Positions 30,401-39,160 of a stretch of DNA of 64,000 nucleotides are shown here, in pieces (position 1 is the first letter of the stretch; each line of letters starts with the position of its first letter). Position numbers and translations under genes: made by a program. This DNA comes from Asparagopsis taxiformis. Its lineage: Eukaryota > Rhodophyta > Florideophyceae > Bonnemaisoniales > Bonnemaisoniaceae. The notes beneath the pieces were generated by a model. The model saw nothing but the letters and a program-made list of their open reading frames with translations. It searched no databases and was not told where the DNA came from. The stretch covers positions 1 to 64,000 of the forward strand of contig JALQPE010000520.1 of NCBI GenBank assembly GCA_030407315.1, written 5' to 3'.

Positions 30401-32017
30401 GATAACCCCTTCGTTGAGCATCTTCGTGATCTGCTCCTCGGCTATCGTACGTAAAGCCGGACCCTGACGATAGGGCATTGAACGTATGGGCCGCGTGCCC
30501 GGTTCGAGTTCGATTCGATGCTCCGTAGCATTGATTTCGCCGAGGCGTCCGCTCGTCCACATTGACGAATGTATAGCTAGCATCTCGTTGATGCGCTTTC
30601 GTAAATCCTCGTCGTCGAGGTGCGACAAATCGATTGTCGACTGCCAATTCGTGGCGGGGTCGTTCCCCTTTTCGTTGACCAACGGGTCTGGCGTTTCGTC
30701 GCCCAACCCGTTCGTGCTCGTCCGCGTCGTCGCGTCGACTAGCGGTAGGTTCAAAACCTTCGCGAGGGCTTCGCCGCCCTCACGCTTGAGTGGGACGATT
30801 CCCAACGGGGAGCGTACCGCGTACGCAATCGTCGCGCCTTTCGGCAGCTCGCGGTCCTTCTTCGTGAAGTTAGATACGATAATAGAGAACGTCTCTCTGG
30901 GTCCTACGTCGACCACTCCGTTGGCTATACGAAGCCCATGCCGGAATTGCACCGACGCTTTCGGTTCGAGGAACACGAGTCCGGTCGCATCCGTCGTCAC
31001 GTTGACGGTCCGTTGCGACATCGCCGGTACACGCGTGTACTTCGTCAGGCGAACCGAAAACGTTCGGCTTGGCCGATTCGAGGCCGCGTTACGCTCGCGG
31101 CGTTTCGGGTGTTCCACGTTTGGATTCGTCTCTTCCCCCTCCTCGTATGGAGTCGTCGTATCACCCTCCGCGATAATGGGTATCGTATCTCCTCGATGGA
31201 GGTCGATTGTCTGCGCTCGACAGCGTATAGCATCGACATGCTTCGACATGAACGACGTGCCCATTATAACGGGAACAGCCAGCGTGTTGGCTACGAAGAA
31301 TTTTACGCGGAACAGCGAGTTCCCCAGCCTGACACGAAGCAGGATGGCGCCTTCGATAGGCAAACGTCGCCCGTTGGCGTCTCCGAGCTTCGGTAGCTCT
31401 TCGTCACGTAGACAGCGGTCGACCCAGTCGTAGGGTAGTAAACTTGTTCGTATCAAGTTGTAGCCGCTGCACGTATCCATCGCGATGGTAATCGCCCTCA
31501 TCACGTTGAGGTCTAGTCCGATCGTTCCGGATACGATATAATGCTTCGACGCAAGTAGGCACGTATGCCCGTCGAGGACCAACGGTTCGGTCCTGACCGG
31601 CGCGCGGTCTACGTCTTCGCTAGCGGTTCGTTGCTTCACCGTATGAGCCCGTATGGCTTCTTTTGCGTCGACACGCTTCGTATAAGCCGCGTGCTTGGCT
31701 TTCTCGCGCTCGGAAGCGTCGTGCTTCCGGGTAGCGCGTCTCGCTCGTCTGCGAGACTTCCTCTTCGTATGAGGTTCGTTCGTCCCGTTGGACTTCGTGT
31801 CTCTCCCCACGTCGGGTATCGTTTGACTCGAGTTGGCCTTCGCGGCCGTGAGCTTTTCGTAGCTCTCGTTCGTCGGTGAGCCTGCGGAGGACCAATCATC
31901 GACGTCGGTCGTCCCCCTTTCACGTAAGGGTTCAGGCGATGTGGGTGGCTCGTGACCTACATCGCCTGGTCGTTTTCCGGTGCGAGGCCGTTCGACACGT
32001 CGTCGTCGTGAGCCCAC
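27428..32017 (-). CDS. pol: Chromovirus Pol, 1529 aa
   Basis: An intact frame offset by -1 (equivalently +2) from gag; expression presumably needs frameshifting, so the first codon is not a real start. Order: Arg-rich leader; aspartic protease near residue 180 with MDTCSGYN (DTCSG in place of DTG/DSG); reverse transcriptase 530-690 (FCVDYRRLNAKT, FTTLDCNAGYWQ, VYLDDVIVFS); RNase H 805-895 (FMIDTDASAYQLGA, RTDHEALRWL); integrase HHCC 1112-1153 (HHHVLAGHPG...CVGCAKN); core 1180-1290 (DILGPL, ISDNGKQFAAKFF, NGQVERYN); and a C-terminal chromodomain about 1470-1525 (LVKWVGYRNPTWEPRRN). The chromodomain would direct insertion to marked chromatin. No inactivating change is seen apart from the unusual cysteine in the protease box. 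Confidence 0.95.
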   Translation of the reverse strand: MGSRRRRVERPRTGKRPGDVGHEPPTSPEPLRERGTTDVDDWSSAGSPTNESYEKLTAAKANSSQTIPDVGRDTKSNGTNEPHTKRKSRRRARRATRKHDASEREKAKHAAYTKRVDAKEAIRAHTVKQRTASEDVDRAPVRTEPLVLDGHTCLLASKHYIVSGTIGLDLNVMRAITIAMDTCSGYNLIRTSLLPYDWVDRCLRDEELPKLGDANGRRLPIEGAILLRVRLGNSLFRVKFFVANTLAVPVIMGTSFMSKHVDAIRCRAQTIDLHRGDTIPIIAEGDTTTPYEEGEETNPNVEHPKRRERNAASNRPSRTFSVRLTKYTRVPAMSQRTVNVTTDATGLVFLEPKASVQFRHGLRIANGVVDVGPRETFSIIVSNFTKKDRELPKGATIAYAVRSPLGIVPLKREGGEALAKVLNLPLVDATTRTSTNGLGDETPDPLVNEKGNDPATNWQSTIDLSHLDDEDLRKRINEMLAIHSSMWTSGRLGEINATEHRIELEPGTRPIRSMPYRQGPALRTIAEEQITKMLNEGVIEPASSEWASPIVLVPKKDGSLRFCVDYRRLNAKTIADSYPLPRMEDCLDSLGDAAIFTTLDCNAGYWQVPVSAEDRDKTTFTSFMGTYRYVRMPFGLRNAPATFQRTLDIILSGVRWQSCLVYLDDVIVFSKDLESHLGHVDQVLSLLRAAGVTLKLTKCSFFQPRVDYLGHVITPGKLHVAARNKEAFRTATFPRDKTQCRSFLGAANVYRRFVKAYAEIARPLNTMLKKDASPDWTNPTDAQTNAFETLKTILVSPPVLHLPKAGRPFMIDTDASAYQLGATLLQQQNEDKPNEWVPIGYWSKTLNETERGYSATERECYSVVWAITSLRPYVEGQRFTVRTDHEALRWLMTLTDASGRLLRWRLRVAEFDFEVTYRPGRVHQVPDALSRVISTYDDGRPVDDDVPSYGDAVLVTTRSRRQPTRNGQGRTTSVRKKATNARGHGDPSNETRDGRTSATTAGHDGLEFNRDASLDDVLDEEPDFLDEQRAAEDDSARVPPADVQLPITRDELIEAQREDAFCQTILTRQSETQDAAFFEGHDGLLRRRNPHDEERTQIVVPASLRPRLLELTHHHVLAGHPGQTRMYYTLRRTYYWPAMAADIHATVRNCVGCAKNRVKLRKRTNPLRLFPATEPLRDLCIDILGPLTKTTRGNRFILVITDRFTKLTRVVPLRNIDSANVASAFVNAWVFSYGPPRTLISDNGKQFAAKFFQRVCNEIGVTNVFTSTYHPQTNGQVERYNRTILAMLRNYVNENQNDWDRYASALTFAYNTHVHSSTGTTPFDLILTNPPPPLALHTSVTNRELPDGGGRATYVRELATTMDNAYRTLKAAQARYKRNFDKRVRVSNRNICAGEYVFIDPTDGTTKGTKLGNHALGPFRVLRNDVRTFVIQRGDVVERVNSDRVAYAPTPANAPPPEPYDATEVDLDKNRDGPAYVVDDLLNHRVNDDGTLDFLVKWVGYRNPTWEPRRNVSEESVSRYFARVRRATT

Positions 32018-34362
32018 GAAGCTCGTTCGTCATCGTGACTCGTTCCCACCTCGAGTGGCGTCTCGTCAGCGGAAGTCGTCACGTAGACTCCGCTGCGGCC
32101 ATTACGCTGGCCATTTCGTTCGTTCGCCCACGGGCGGGCATCACGTCGGTCATTACGAAAGTCGCCGCGGCGCCTGTCGAATGGCCTTCCCCCGTCACGA
32201 TTGGGGTTTCGGAGTATCGTAGGCGGCGTGCCGTACCTCCGCGGGGTCACGTTCCCTCGCTCATCAGGTCGTTCCTGGTGACGCTTGGCCATTCGTTGGC
32301 GGAAGTACTCAGCCTGACGTGGGTTGCTCTTCACGTGGAAGAGGTAGTACTTGTACGCGAAAAAGATCCGTTGATCTGGCGTCAGACGCGGACACGTAAA
32401 CGTCGAGTGGCCATCTTCGCGGCATGACCAACACGATAGCGTCCAGTAATCATTCGGGATTACGGAGTGCGCCAATTGCGTCTGCTCGCTCGTGAGCTTC
32501 GGCACGTCCTCGCATGGACGGTTCAATCGAGCTTCGAGCTCGTCCGGCTTTTCGTTTGCCGTTTTCGTATCGTTGGGCGGCGGCCCGTTCGTGAAGAGGA
32601 TCGCCTCCAAATTCTCGGCAACGTGAGCCGCAGCGAGCGACACGTCGTCGTCGTCCCTCGCGGGGATGTTCGGGTTACCATCGTGGTAACTGGGCTCGTT
32701 AGCCCGTTCATTACGTAAGTACGCGGACTCGTCGTAGTCCGCGAACTTCCTCGACTCGTGGTCGGAAATAGCCAACGTAGGCTTCACCGGAAACCGCACT
32801 TTCGGTTTCGCGGCTGACGCGACAGCTGCCGTACGTGCACGGAAGGTCGTTCCTTCGGCCGTCGCCAATCGTCTCACAACGGTGAGGTCGTTCCTCTCTC
32901 GTTCGGGGAGTGACCGGAGTCGTTCCGTCACTGCTGCCCGCGTCGAGGGCAGCAATCCACGTACGTAGTGGTGAACGAGGAGTCGATCCGTAAACACGTA
33001 GTTGCACGCCCGCGTGGCGGTGTCGAGTCTATCAGCGTACTGATTCTCGTCCTCGTTAGGACTCTGCGTGATCATCGTGACCTTTTCGTAGGCCTCCTGC
33101 AGCACGTCGTCTTGCAGGTACCGTTTGATCAACGCGTTGATCACGTGAGGCCACGAGAACCTCTTCGTCGGATCAGTCGTGATCACACCAGTCGTACACT
33201 GGGAATCGTAGAACCGTCGGGCGTCCCCTTCGAGGAAGAAGTGCAGCGCACGTACTGCCACTCCCTCGCACACTCCGAGTGTGCTGAACCCATCACGTAT
33301 TTGGGCGAGGAATCCGAGTAACGTAATCGGATTCCGGCCGGAGAACGGCTTTAACGTAGGTAAAAGTCCCTCCAGCTCACGTTTGAGCTTATGTACGCTT
33401 TGACTCTCGTTCACGTAGAGATGTTCACGTACATCGTTAAGTCGGTACATGCGGTACGACACCACGTTCGCAAATGCGTCGAGCATTGTCGTGTGCTCTG
33501 CCAACGCGTGGCAAACGGGTCCGAGGGCGTTCCCTGGTAAGCGTACCGCGTCGGCACGTTCGTTTTCGTGGACTCGCGTGTCCGTCGTGCCGAACGTACC
33601 CAGCCACGGAATGTACGTCTCACGTGGCGGGGGAGCTCTCGTATCGAATTGCGCAGCACGTGCTGCGTCCGCCGACCGCGCGTGGTCTGGCGTATCGTCG
33701 TTAAAACGTAATTGCCTTCGTGGCGTCTCGTCGGGGTGGGCGATGGCTCGTTGCACTGTCGCCCCCCTTCCGTACGTTGTCGGGGTCGTCGGACCGGGTG
33801 TTGGTGGGTATCCTCCCGGAACGGCCGGGGAGGATTGCGAGTTATAGGCGCGCGAGCCTTCGTAATTCGGATCGCTTCCGCTCGGCGGAGCGGAACGTCC
33901 GGCGACGATTTCGTTGAATACTACGACAAACGAGTCGAGTCTTCCCTCCACGGCGGAGAGGCGGTTTCGTAAATCTTCGTTTTCCCGTTCGAGGGTCGCT
34001 GAGCGTTCACGTAACGCACGAGCTTCGCGCTCCGAGACTCCGAGTCTCTGCCTTACGGCTTCGTCGACGGCCGCGTCGCTCGCCCTTTCGATGTGACCTC
34101 GAAGGTCTTCGTACACTACACGTAGTGCCGTGGGAGTCACGTTCCCTTCGTTGAGCTGACCGCGCGTTGCGGGGTCCATACTCACGGACTCAAACGGGCT
34201 TACCGTACGTGGTAGCTGGCCGATCGCCTCGATATCCGGCGGGATAGATCGATCAGTCGCGAAGATCGCTTCTGCTGACAAGGCCACGTCGGCTTCGGCG
34301 TCCGCTGACGTTGGCAACGGTTGCCTGGGCGACGCGCTGGAATTCGACACAGCGTAATTCAT
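31957..34362 (-). CDS. gag: Chromovirus Gag, 801 aa
   Basis: An intact frame with ATG 34,362. Residues 80-150 form a coiled coil (SEREARALRERSATLERENE). The retrotransposon gag domain follows (about residues 330-480: FSGRNPITLLGFLAQIRDGF, FLEGDARRFYD, VTMITQSPNEDENQYADRL). A single CCHC zinc knuckle, CWSCREDGHSTFTC, lies near residue 675. The tail is basic (Arg/Asn-rich). At 801 residues it is long for a Ty3-type gag. It forms the particle and packages RNA. pol follows in a different frame with a 61 bp overlap. Confidence 0.9.
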   Translation of the reverse strand: MNYAVSNSSASPRQPLPTSADAEADVALSAEAIFATDRSIPPDIEAIGQLPRTVSPFESVSMDPATRGQLNEGNVTPTALRVVYEDLRGHIERASDAAVDEAVRQRLGVSEREARALRERSATLERENEDLRNRLSAVEGRLDSFVVVFNEIVAGRSAPPSGSDPNYEGSRAYNSQSSPAVPGGYPPTPGPTTPTTYGRGATVQRAIAHPDETPRRQLRFNDDTPDHARSADAARAAQFDTRAPPPRETYIPWLGTFGTTDTRVHENERADAVRLPGNALGPVCHALAEHTTMLDAFANVVSYRMYRLNDVREHLYVNESQSVHKLKRELEGLLPTLKPFSGRNPITLLGFLAQIRDGFSTLGVCEGVAVRALHFFLEGDARRFYDSQCTTGVITTDPTKRFSWPHVINALIKRYLQDDVLQEAYEKVTMITQSPNEDENQYADRLDTATRACNYVFTDRLLVHHYVRGLLPSTRAAVTERLRSLPERERNDLTVVRRLATAEGTTFRARTAAVASAAKPKVRFPVKPTLAISDHESRKFADYDESAYLRNERANEPSYHDGNPNIPARDDDDVSLAAAHVAENLEAILFTNGPPPNDTKTANEKPDELEARLNRPCEDVPKLTSEQTQLAHSVIPNDYWTLSCWSCREDGHSTFTCPRLTPDQRIFFAYKYYLFHVKSNPRQAEYFRQRMAKRHQERPDERGNVTPRRYGTPPTILRNPNRDGGRPFDRRRGDFRNDRRDARPWANERNGQRNGRSGVYVTTSADETPLEVGTSHDDERASWAHDDDVSNGLAPENDQAM

Positions 34363-34440
34363 AGACCGTCGTCTGTAGCACGTAGCTTTTCGTTAACGTA
34401 AAAGAGCTCAACCTCGTTGGTTGTCGTTATGCTCGTAGCA

Positions 34441-34460
34441 ACTTCTAGGTCGAGAGACCA
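34441..34460 (-). other. Chromovirus primer-binding site
   Basis: One base inside the 5' LTR the minus strand reads TGGTCTCTCGACCTAGAAG. It begins with TGG, complementary to a tRNA 3' CCA end. The implied tRNA ends ...CTAGGTCGAGAGACCA; its identity cannot be given from the window. Confidence 0.6.
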
Positions 34461-34461
34461 G

Positions 34462-35124
34462 TGTGGAACGATAGTTCGTTAGACGTAGTAGCTGGTACGA
34501 GCCAGTGGACACGCTGTCCTTACGAAACGAAACGAGCAGTCCACCCGCTGGTGTTTGACTGTATTGTTAGAACGGTAGAAGGTAGAGTGGTTAGCGAGTA
34601 GACACGAGCGTCACGACGCAACAATCCACGCGAGGATTACGTTAGCAAACGAGGTGGTACGTCACCGGAGGCGCTCTCAACCAAGCCCGGAGGCACTACA
34701 CGCAATCAGCCTTACGTGCGGCGATGGGTAGGGAGTACGCAGCTCGACGGAGACGAAGCCTCGTTAGGCAGAACGTAAACGTAAACGTAGAAGTCAGTCG
34801 TAGACTAGAGCCGTTGCTCGTTCGTTGTCTTGTCCCCTTTCCCTCCCGGCACGATGCCAATACCTATATAGCCACGATGGCATCGCTTTACAGTGTAAAC
34901 ACTACTCGTAACGTCCCCGAATGGGAAAGGACCTTGTGGGTCACACGTAGGGACCCGTTGGTCCGTTGGCCGTTGCCAGTACGTTCGTTGCACACGTGTG
35001 CCGGTTGCGCGCGCGCATGCGCCAGCAATGTTCGTGCATTGCTGTCGCCGGTCGTATCCGCCGAAATTCGAATTCCGCGGAAAACGTAAATATTGGCAAT
35101 TTCGGAATTGCCACGTATACTACA
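34462..35124 (-). repeat. Chromovirus 5' LTR
   Basis: 663 bp, with plus-strand ends TGTGGAACGATAG and CGTATACTACA. It matches the copies at 24,267 and 13,362 (inverted). As the upstream LTR it should hold the promoter. ORFs drawn across it are not supported as genes. Confidence 0.9.
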
Positions 35125-35738
35125 GGAGTGTCTCGCAACCATACCTCCGGATGGGCACCAGGCGGCCGAAGACACCTGATTGAGGGGCACGCGCACCACC
35201 GGTGACGCGTGGTAGGGGCAATGCTGATACAGCGTCCCGACATTGAGAAGCTGAATCAGCGAAAAGGGACACCGGAACAGTGCCAAGCACCATTGCCAAG
35301 GGAGAAGCACACTGAATCAGTAGGCAAAACGCACCCTGGGGGTAGATTGGACACCGAGCTTCCGGCTGGCTTTTACAATCAAAGGACATGGCGGTTCGCC
35401 TCTAGTTAAATACTGAATTATATGTGGCTTGTAGCCCTAAATGTCCTTATGGTTGGTGTCTAATAGGTAGGCTCAATACTGATACAGTGGGGTGGTCGAA
35501 AAACCCTAAGTGACGGGTGCGCCGGCGGCGCTGGCACACTGTAAATACAGTTTAAACTGTTAGGTGTAGTGTACAATTCAGTGTATCACTGGTGTTACGT
35601 GCCACGTGTTCAGTAATTGCACTGCTGTTAGAATAGATAGTCCAAAATAGTTGAGAAATAAAAGAATTGGGTAAAGTGCCCAAAACTGGAGGTGAAACAC
35701 CTAGCTGTAAGCGCTTCGCCAAGTGGCATTGCACTACA

Positions 35739-36386
35739 GTCTTCTATGTCCTCTCGGCGTCCTTGAAGGTCAGTGATTGAAGCTGGTAGGCCTGCAATGC
35801 GCATCTGGCGAGGGATGTCGTGGAATAGTGGATGGGAAGATAATCCGTCAATGATGAATCGAATTGTAGTACTTTCGTTTTCGATGTGCAGTTATTGTGC
35901 CGCTACCATGCGCTGTCGCAGTTGAATGTGTTGTGATACATATTCCTTGATGGTGACGCCTACGGTCAGTTTCAGTCTGTGTGCTTCACGCCCCAGTGAC
36001 CTCTGCTCGTGTTCTGATGGGTTGGTGTATAGCGCGTGTATTGCTTCTACAATGTCATTCGGTTGTGAAGAGTACATATCGACGTTTAGTTTGTCGCTGA
36101 TGCGGTCTGGTATGCTGGCTGTTATGATCTGAAGGGCAATAGCAGTTGTTTTGCGGAAGGATTTAGCTTCTTCAGCAGATGCGGTAGGGCGGAGGCTATG
36201 GGAGGGATCCAGAGTATCCTCTAGGTCGCCTATTATGAAGACATCGGTCAGGGAGTTCCTCCATTTGGTGTAGTTTGTTTCAGACTACGTGGGGAGGGTC
36301 GTGTTGATTTGACCTGTAGGTGTGACCTCGGTGACGCGATTGTGAGTTGCATGCAGTTGTGGATTGGTGTCTGACGATTGTGCCAT
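35739..36386 (-). pseudogene. Copia gag, 5' part
   Basis: ATG 36,386 (MAQSSDTNPQLHA) opens the frame. A TAG at about codon 34 interrupts it, and the frame then reads NYTKWRNSLTDVFIIGDLED, the typical UBN2/DUF4219-like copia gag start. It proceeds through MYSSQPNDIVEAIHALY and VGVTIKEYVSQHIQLRQRMV. A TAA follows at about 35,892. The frame ends at the nested insertion, in the codons for REDIED. The continuation is at 23,489 (IGAIDAAAQTF) in the same frame. Confidence 0.7.
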
Positions 36387-36582
36387 TTTGCGGGTGTTGC
36401 TGGGTTGAGTTTCGCTGTCTTCTGTTTCTGAAAGTTGGGCGCAGCGCCACAATTCTGACCAGATGGCGGCTGTGTCTCGGTAGCGGAGCCTTTTGGCTCG
36501 GGCTGTTTCGAATGGTGTCGGTATTGTGGGGGAAAAGGGATCGATGCGGAGCTAAGGCTCTACGCTGTGTTGGTAGTTGTGA

Positions 36583-36596
36583 CTGGGCCCATAACC
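36583..36596 (-). other. Copia primer-binding site: half initiator tRNA-Met
   Basis: Directly inside the 5' LTR the plus strand reads CTGGGCCCATAACC. This is identical to the anticodon stem-loop of eukaryotic initiator tRNA-Met (CTGGGCCCATAACC, CAU anticodon inside). The minus strand is therefore complementary to the middle of that tRNA, not to its 3' end. This is the half-tRNA priming known from Drosophila copia and yeast Ty5. Confidence 0.8.
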
Positions 36597-36758
36597 TGTG
36601 ATTCCCGTAACTCTTTATTTTCTTTCTCGCTTGATCACTGAACTCGGTTATTATAGTCTTGCGCCGCTCTCCGTGTACGGCGGCGTGCGTGCGACGGTCT
36701 GTCTCTATTTGTCTTACTGTTTGTATTTGGTTTAGCTGGTTCAGTGTGCGTAGTGGCA
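36597..36758 (-). repeat. Copia 5' LTR with internal deletion
   Basis: 162 bp, starting TGTGATTCCCG and ending GCGTAGTGGCA on the plus strand. It matches the 3' LTR closely except for 88 missing bases. In the full LTR the missing segment lies between two GCGTAGTG copies; only one copy remains here. Confidence 0.85.
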
Positions 36759-36798
36759 CGGTTAAACGCCCATTTTTCCAGGGTTGGGCGAGTGTCAT
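36759..36798 (-). pseudogene. First codons of the split transposase
   Basis: An ATG at 36,798 opens MTLAQPWKNGRLT on the minus strand and runs into the copia LTR. When the copia element and one target duplication copy are removed, the frame continues without a break into the fragment at 19,753 (NSDSVFLYFKTDVFR). This joins the two sides of the insertion and shows the gene was intact here when copia inserted. Confidence 0.6.
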
Positions 36799-39095
36799 AT
36801 CGTCTGTCCCTTGACTGGCGAATCACATGTCAAATTTCTGCTGCATTTCATGATCGCTGAAAGTCACTCCCATCCAAACAACCTATTTTTCATGATAATT
36901 ACATTGAAAATTACGTGGCCGCTGAAAGTCATTCCTAGCCAATAGGCTTGTTTTTTTCATAATTACTTCCAAAATCAAGCGGCAATTACGCAATAAAAGA
37001 ATTCAGCAGCAACGAATCTCATACTCTACTCGCCCACTTGGCACAGAACAGTACGCTACTGTACGAAATACTCCAACCCTACTGGCTGATACGGCCTCAT
37101 GTTGAACACATGGCACGCTCAGTTCTACTTGGCCATGTGCAGTGCATCTAACCTAGCAACTGCTGTTCAGTAGTGTATACTGTCGTTGATGGAGTGTAGT
37201 GTATGCACTGAGTGCTCTGTCCGCCGTTGCGACACTATGAATTGGTCTTGTAAACGTGCATCTAATGCAGGGTAGTGTGGCAAATAGGGTACTTTTCACG
37301 ATATGCTACACTACTGAAGTATGTGAGGATGTATGGGTATGTCGGCATGGGAATCTATTGGTGGATTGCATGCTTCGACCTACTCTAGGCAGAGAGAAGC
37401 GCATCAGATTCTCGCGTGCGAAGCGCGCTCCAGCGCGTTAAGGGCACTTGTGATGGCTCCAAGGTCACATCTGTGTGGTGATCGATTCATGGATAAAAGA
37501 TATAGATCCGCTGTATGTAAAATTTTGGCCAATCAGTGCTCTTAGTAACAACCAGACGTATCTGTTTTTGTTCAGGAACGGGCGTCATCAGTAAACTGAC
37601 TGGCTCGTATCCCATCGGTATAATTGTAGCGTTGGGTTAACTGTTTTAATAAAGTCTTCGGCGGGTTGAGACGAGGCTCTGTATGCGTCCACTTGTCCTA
37701 AAGAAACCAGAGGGGCGTGCAATACATACAAAAGTGATTCGGTATTTCTGCAGAGCAAGCTACACCCGTAAAAGTTTTGTTCAGCTGTTCCAGATGGAAG
37801 CATGTTCCAATTCGAGCCAATGACAGTGGAACACTACACTTGTCGACCTTGTAATCCCTCATGTGCACAGAATGCATCTTCTGTAATCTATCAGGACTGT
37901 CTTCGTCGTCATGTGGCTACCGGCGAGCACACGTGGCAAAGTAGAAGTAATGAAAGGGAGCACTGTAAGCACGCCAAACAGCATTCTCCTATATCGACTT
38001 GTCGCACGCGAGAAATTGAGTATGTCTCTAAGCGATGGGTAGCAGGGACAGCTGTTGTTTGCATGTTCACGTATCGGTTGAATTGCATGTATCTATGGCC
38101 AGTATATGTGTTGAATACAATTGATCTGCATGCCTTCGCCCAGGTTTTGAACAGGGTTTGCGAACCGGCGGATAGACTCATTGCGGGCATGCTGGATTAG
38201 TCACATGGACGGGCGATCGCTGTTTCGTCTGCTTCGTTTTATGTGCGGGAAACTGGTTTGCAGCGATGGTTTAGATGAGTTGGCTATTGAATGGTGTTTC
38301 ATCAGGCCGATGTGACAATTGCCGCGGAACAGACTTGTAGCAATTGGGTAGAGGATTATGATGAAGCGAATTTGTCAGGGATGAACACGAAATGCGACGG
38401 ATGGGGTCGAGAAGTACAGGACGACGGGATGCGAGTCGCGCTACGATAGCGACGTGGTATGGACGGCACGAAGATGGTCGGGTCGGGTAGGGTTGGGAGG
38501 GATGAGAGCTGTTTCCAATCGATGAAAATCGGCACTCTCGAGAGCTTTGCATCGAGCGGCGTGAGGCATTGCAGGAGGAGGGGAGCATCATCGGTGATGG
38601 TCCGGCAGAGACATACGTGTATCGGAGCGGGTGGCGATGACATATGATCGAGTCAACGATCGTTCACACGTTCAAATGCCGTATGTATTCCACCGTCGAT
38701 TGGTCCAAGTGTAACCACGAGAGCGTCAAACGACGCATTTGGACGAATGGGCATCGAGCAGGCACAAGTGCGCAATTGACGCGTCCACTTGCACGGCGCA
38801 CCATCGGCGTACGATTGGTCAGTACTGAAGAGATACGCTACGAAATGGTACAATTTCTTATTCCGACTCGTGTTTCACAATCTTCTCTTGATCTCACATT
38901 CAATTGCGCAATGACGTCGCGCTTGCGATCAGACCAGCGCGTGTTGCACAATCGCGACATGTGTGGTCGATGCCGCACAACAAGGCATGCCATCCTCGAA
39001 GCATATCTGTAAAATAACCGTGCCGCTTCAATCGTAGCCAACCAAACGACACTGCTTCACCCACCACACGCGCACACCCGTCCATTCACGCGACA
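36799..39095. other. Gene-poor stretch left of the gene island
   Basis: No supported gene. Near 36,855 and 36,919 a motif CGCTGAAAGTCA(C/T)TCC occurs twice in direct orientation, possibly subterminal repeats of the DNA transposon whose start codon is at 36,798. Open frames at 37,802-38,200 and 38,644-39,012 show no family features and are not called. Confidence 0.4.
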
Positions 39096-39101
39096 TATAT
39101 A
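39096..39101 (+). promoter_or_regulatory. TATA-like element before nitrate reductase
   Basis: TATATA in the context CGACATATATACACC, 60 bp upstream of the start codon. The short distance implies a short 5' leader. Confidence 0.45.
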
Positions 39102-39160
39102 CACCCCCGCTTCGCACAAATACTCCCGCTCCGCGTTTCGTTACCGCCCAACCCTCCGGC

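Larger units (their letters stand above)
24267..35124 (-). mobile_element. Nearly intact Ty3/gypsy chromovirus, 10.86 kb
   Basis: The element reads leftwards: 5' LTR 34,462-35,124, primer-binding site, gag 34,362-31,957, pol 32,017-27,428, a 2.3 kb 3' non-coding region, polypurine tract and 3' LTR 24,267-24,925. The 5 bp target duplication GGAGT is perfect (24,262-24,266 and 35,125-35,129). LTRs are nearly identical over about 600 bp. gag and pol are both open from end to end. The pol C-terminus is a chromodomain, placing it among chromoviruses. It could still be active or have been until recently. Confidence 0.95.
23495..35738. mobile_element. Unclassified 1.38 kb TIR element, itself interrupted
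   Basis: The outer ends are TGTAGTGCAATGG (23,495) and CATTGCACTACA (to 35,738). They are inverted copies, flanked by GTCTT on both sides (23,490-23,494 and 35,739-35,743). Removing it restores the copia gag frame exactly. Without the internal chromovirus the element is about 1,381 bp (23,495-24,266 plus 35,130-35,738). It has no convincing ORF. The inside holds degenerate tandem units (CTATAGCCAAAG...GAAGCAGG...TTGGGAG) and many short hairpins of the type CGCTG(G/A)TACAGCG. Direct LTRs were not found, so a non-autonomous DNA transposon is favoured over a small LTR element; the TG...CA ends leave this open. Confidence 0.7.
19754..36758 (-). mobile_element. Ty1/copia retrotransposon, interrupted by nested insertions
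   Basis: The element reads leftwards. The 5' LTR is at 36,597-36,758, followed by a primer-binding site, then gag from ATG 36,386. A nested insertion occupies 23,495-35,738. The gag remainder, integrase, reverse transcriptase and RNase H then run from 23,489 to about 20,010, and the 3' LTR lies at 19,754-20,003. Flanking 5-mers are TGGTT (19,749-19,753) and CGGTT (36,759-36,763), a target duplication with one mismatch. Subtracting the nested DNA and one duplication copy leaves about 4.76 kb, a normal copia length. Gag has an in-frame TAG near codon 34 and RNase H is frameshifted near 20,430, so the copy is dead. Confidence 0.9.

Noticed and set aside
31957..32017. Classical slippery heptamer for gag-pol frameshifting
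   Set aside because: The overlap has GGAAAAC, which does not fit X XXY YYZ; the frame offset is clear but the signal is not.
37802..38200. 132-codon ORF with several cysteines
   Set aside because: No consistent zinc-finger spacing and no homology that I recognise; in gene-poor DNA.
38644..39012. 122-codon ORF upstream of nitrate reductase
   Set aside because: No domain, low-complexity frame on both strands, overlaps the probable promoter.
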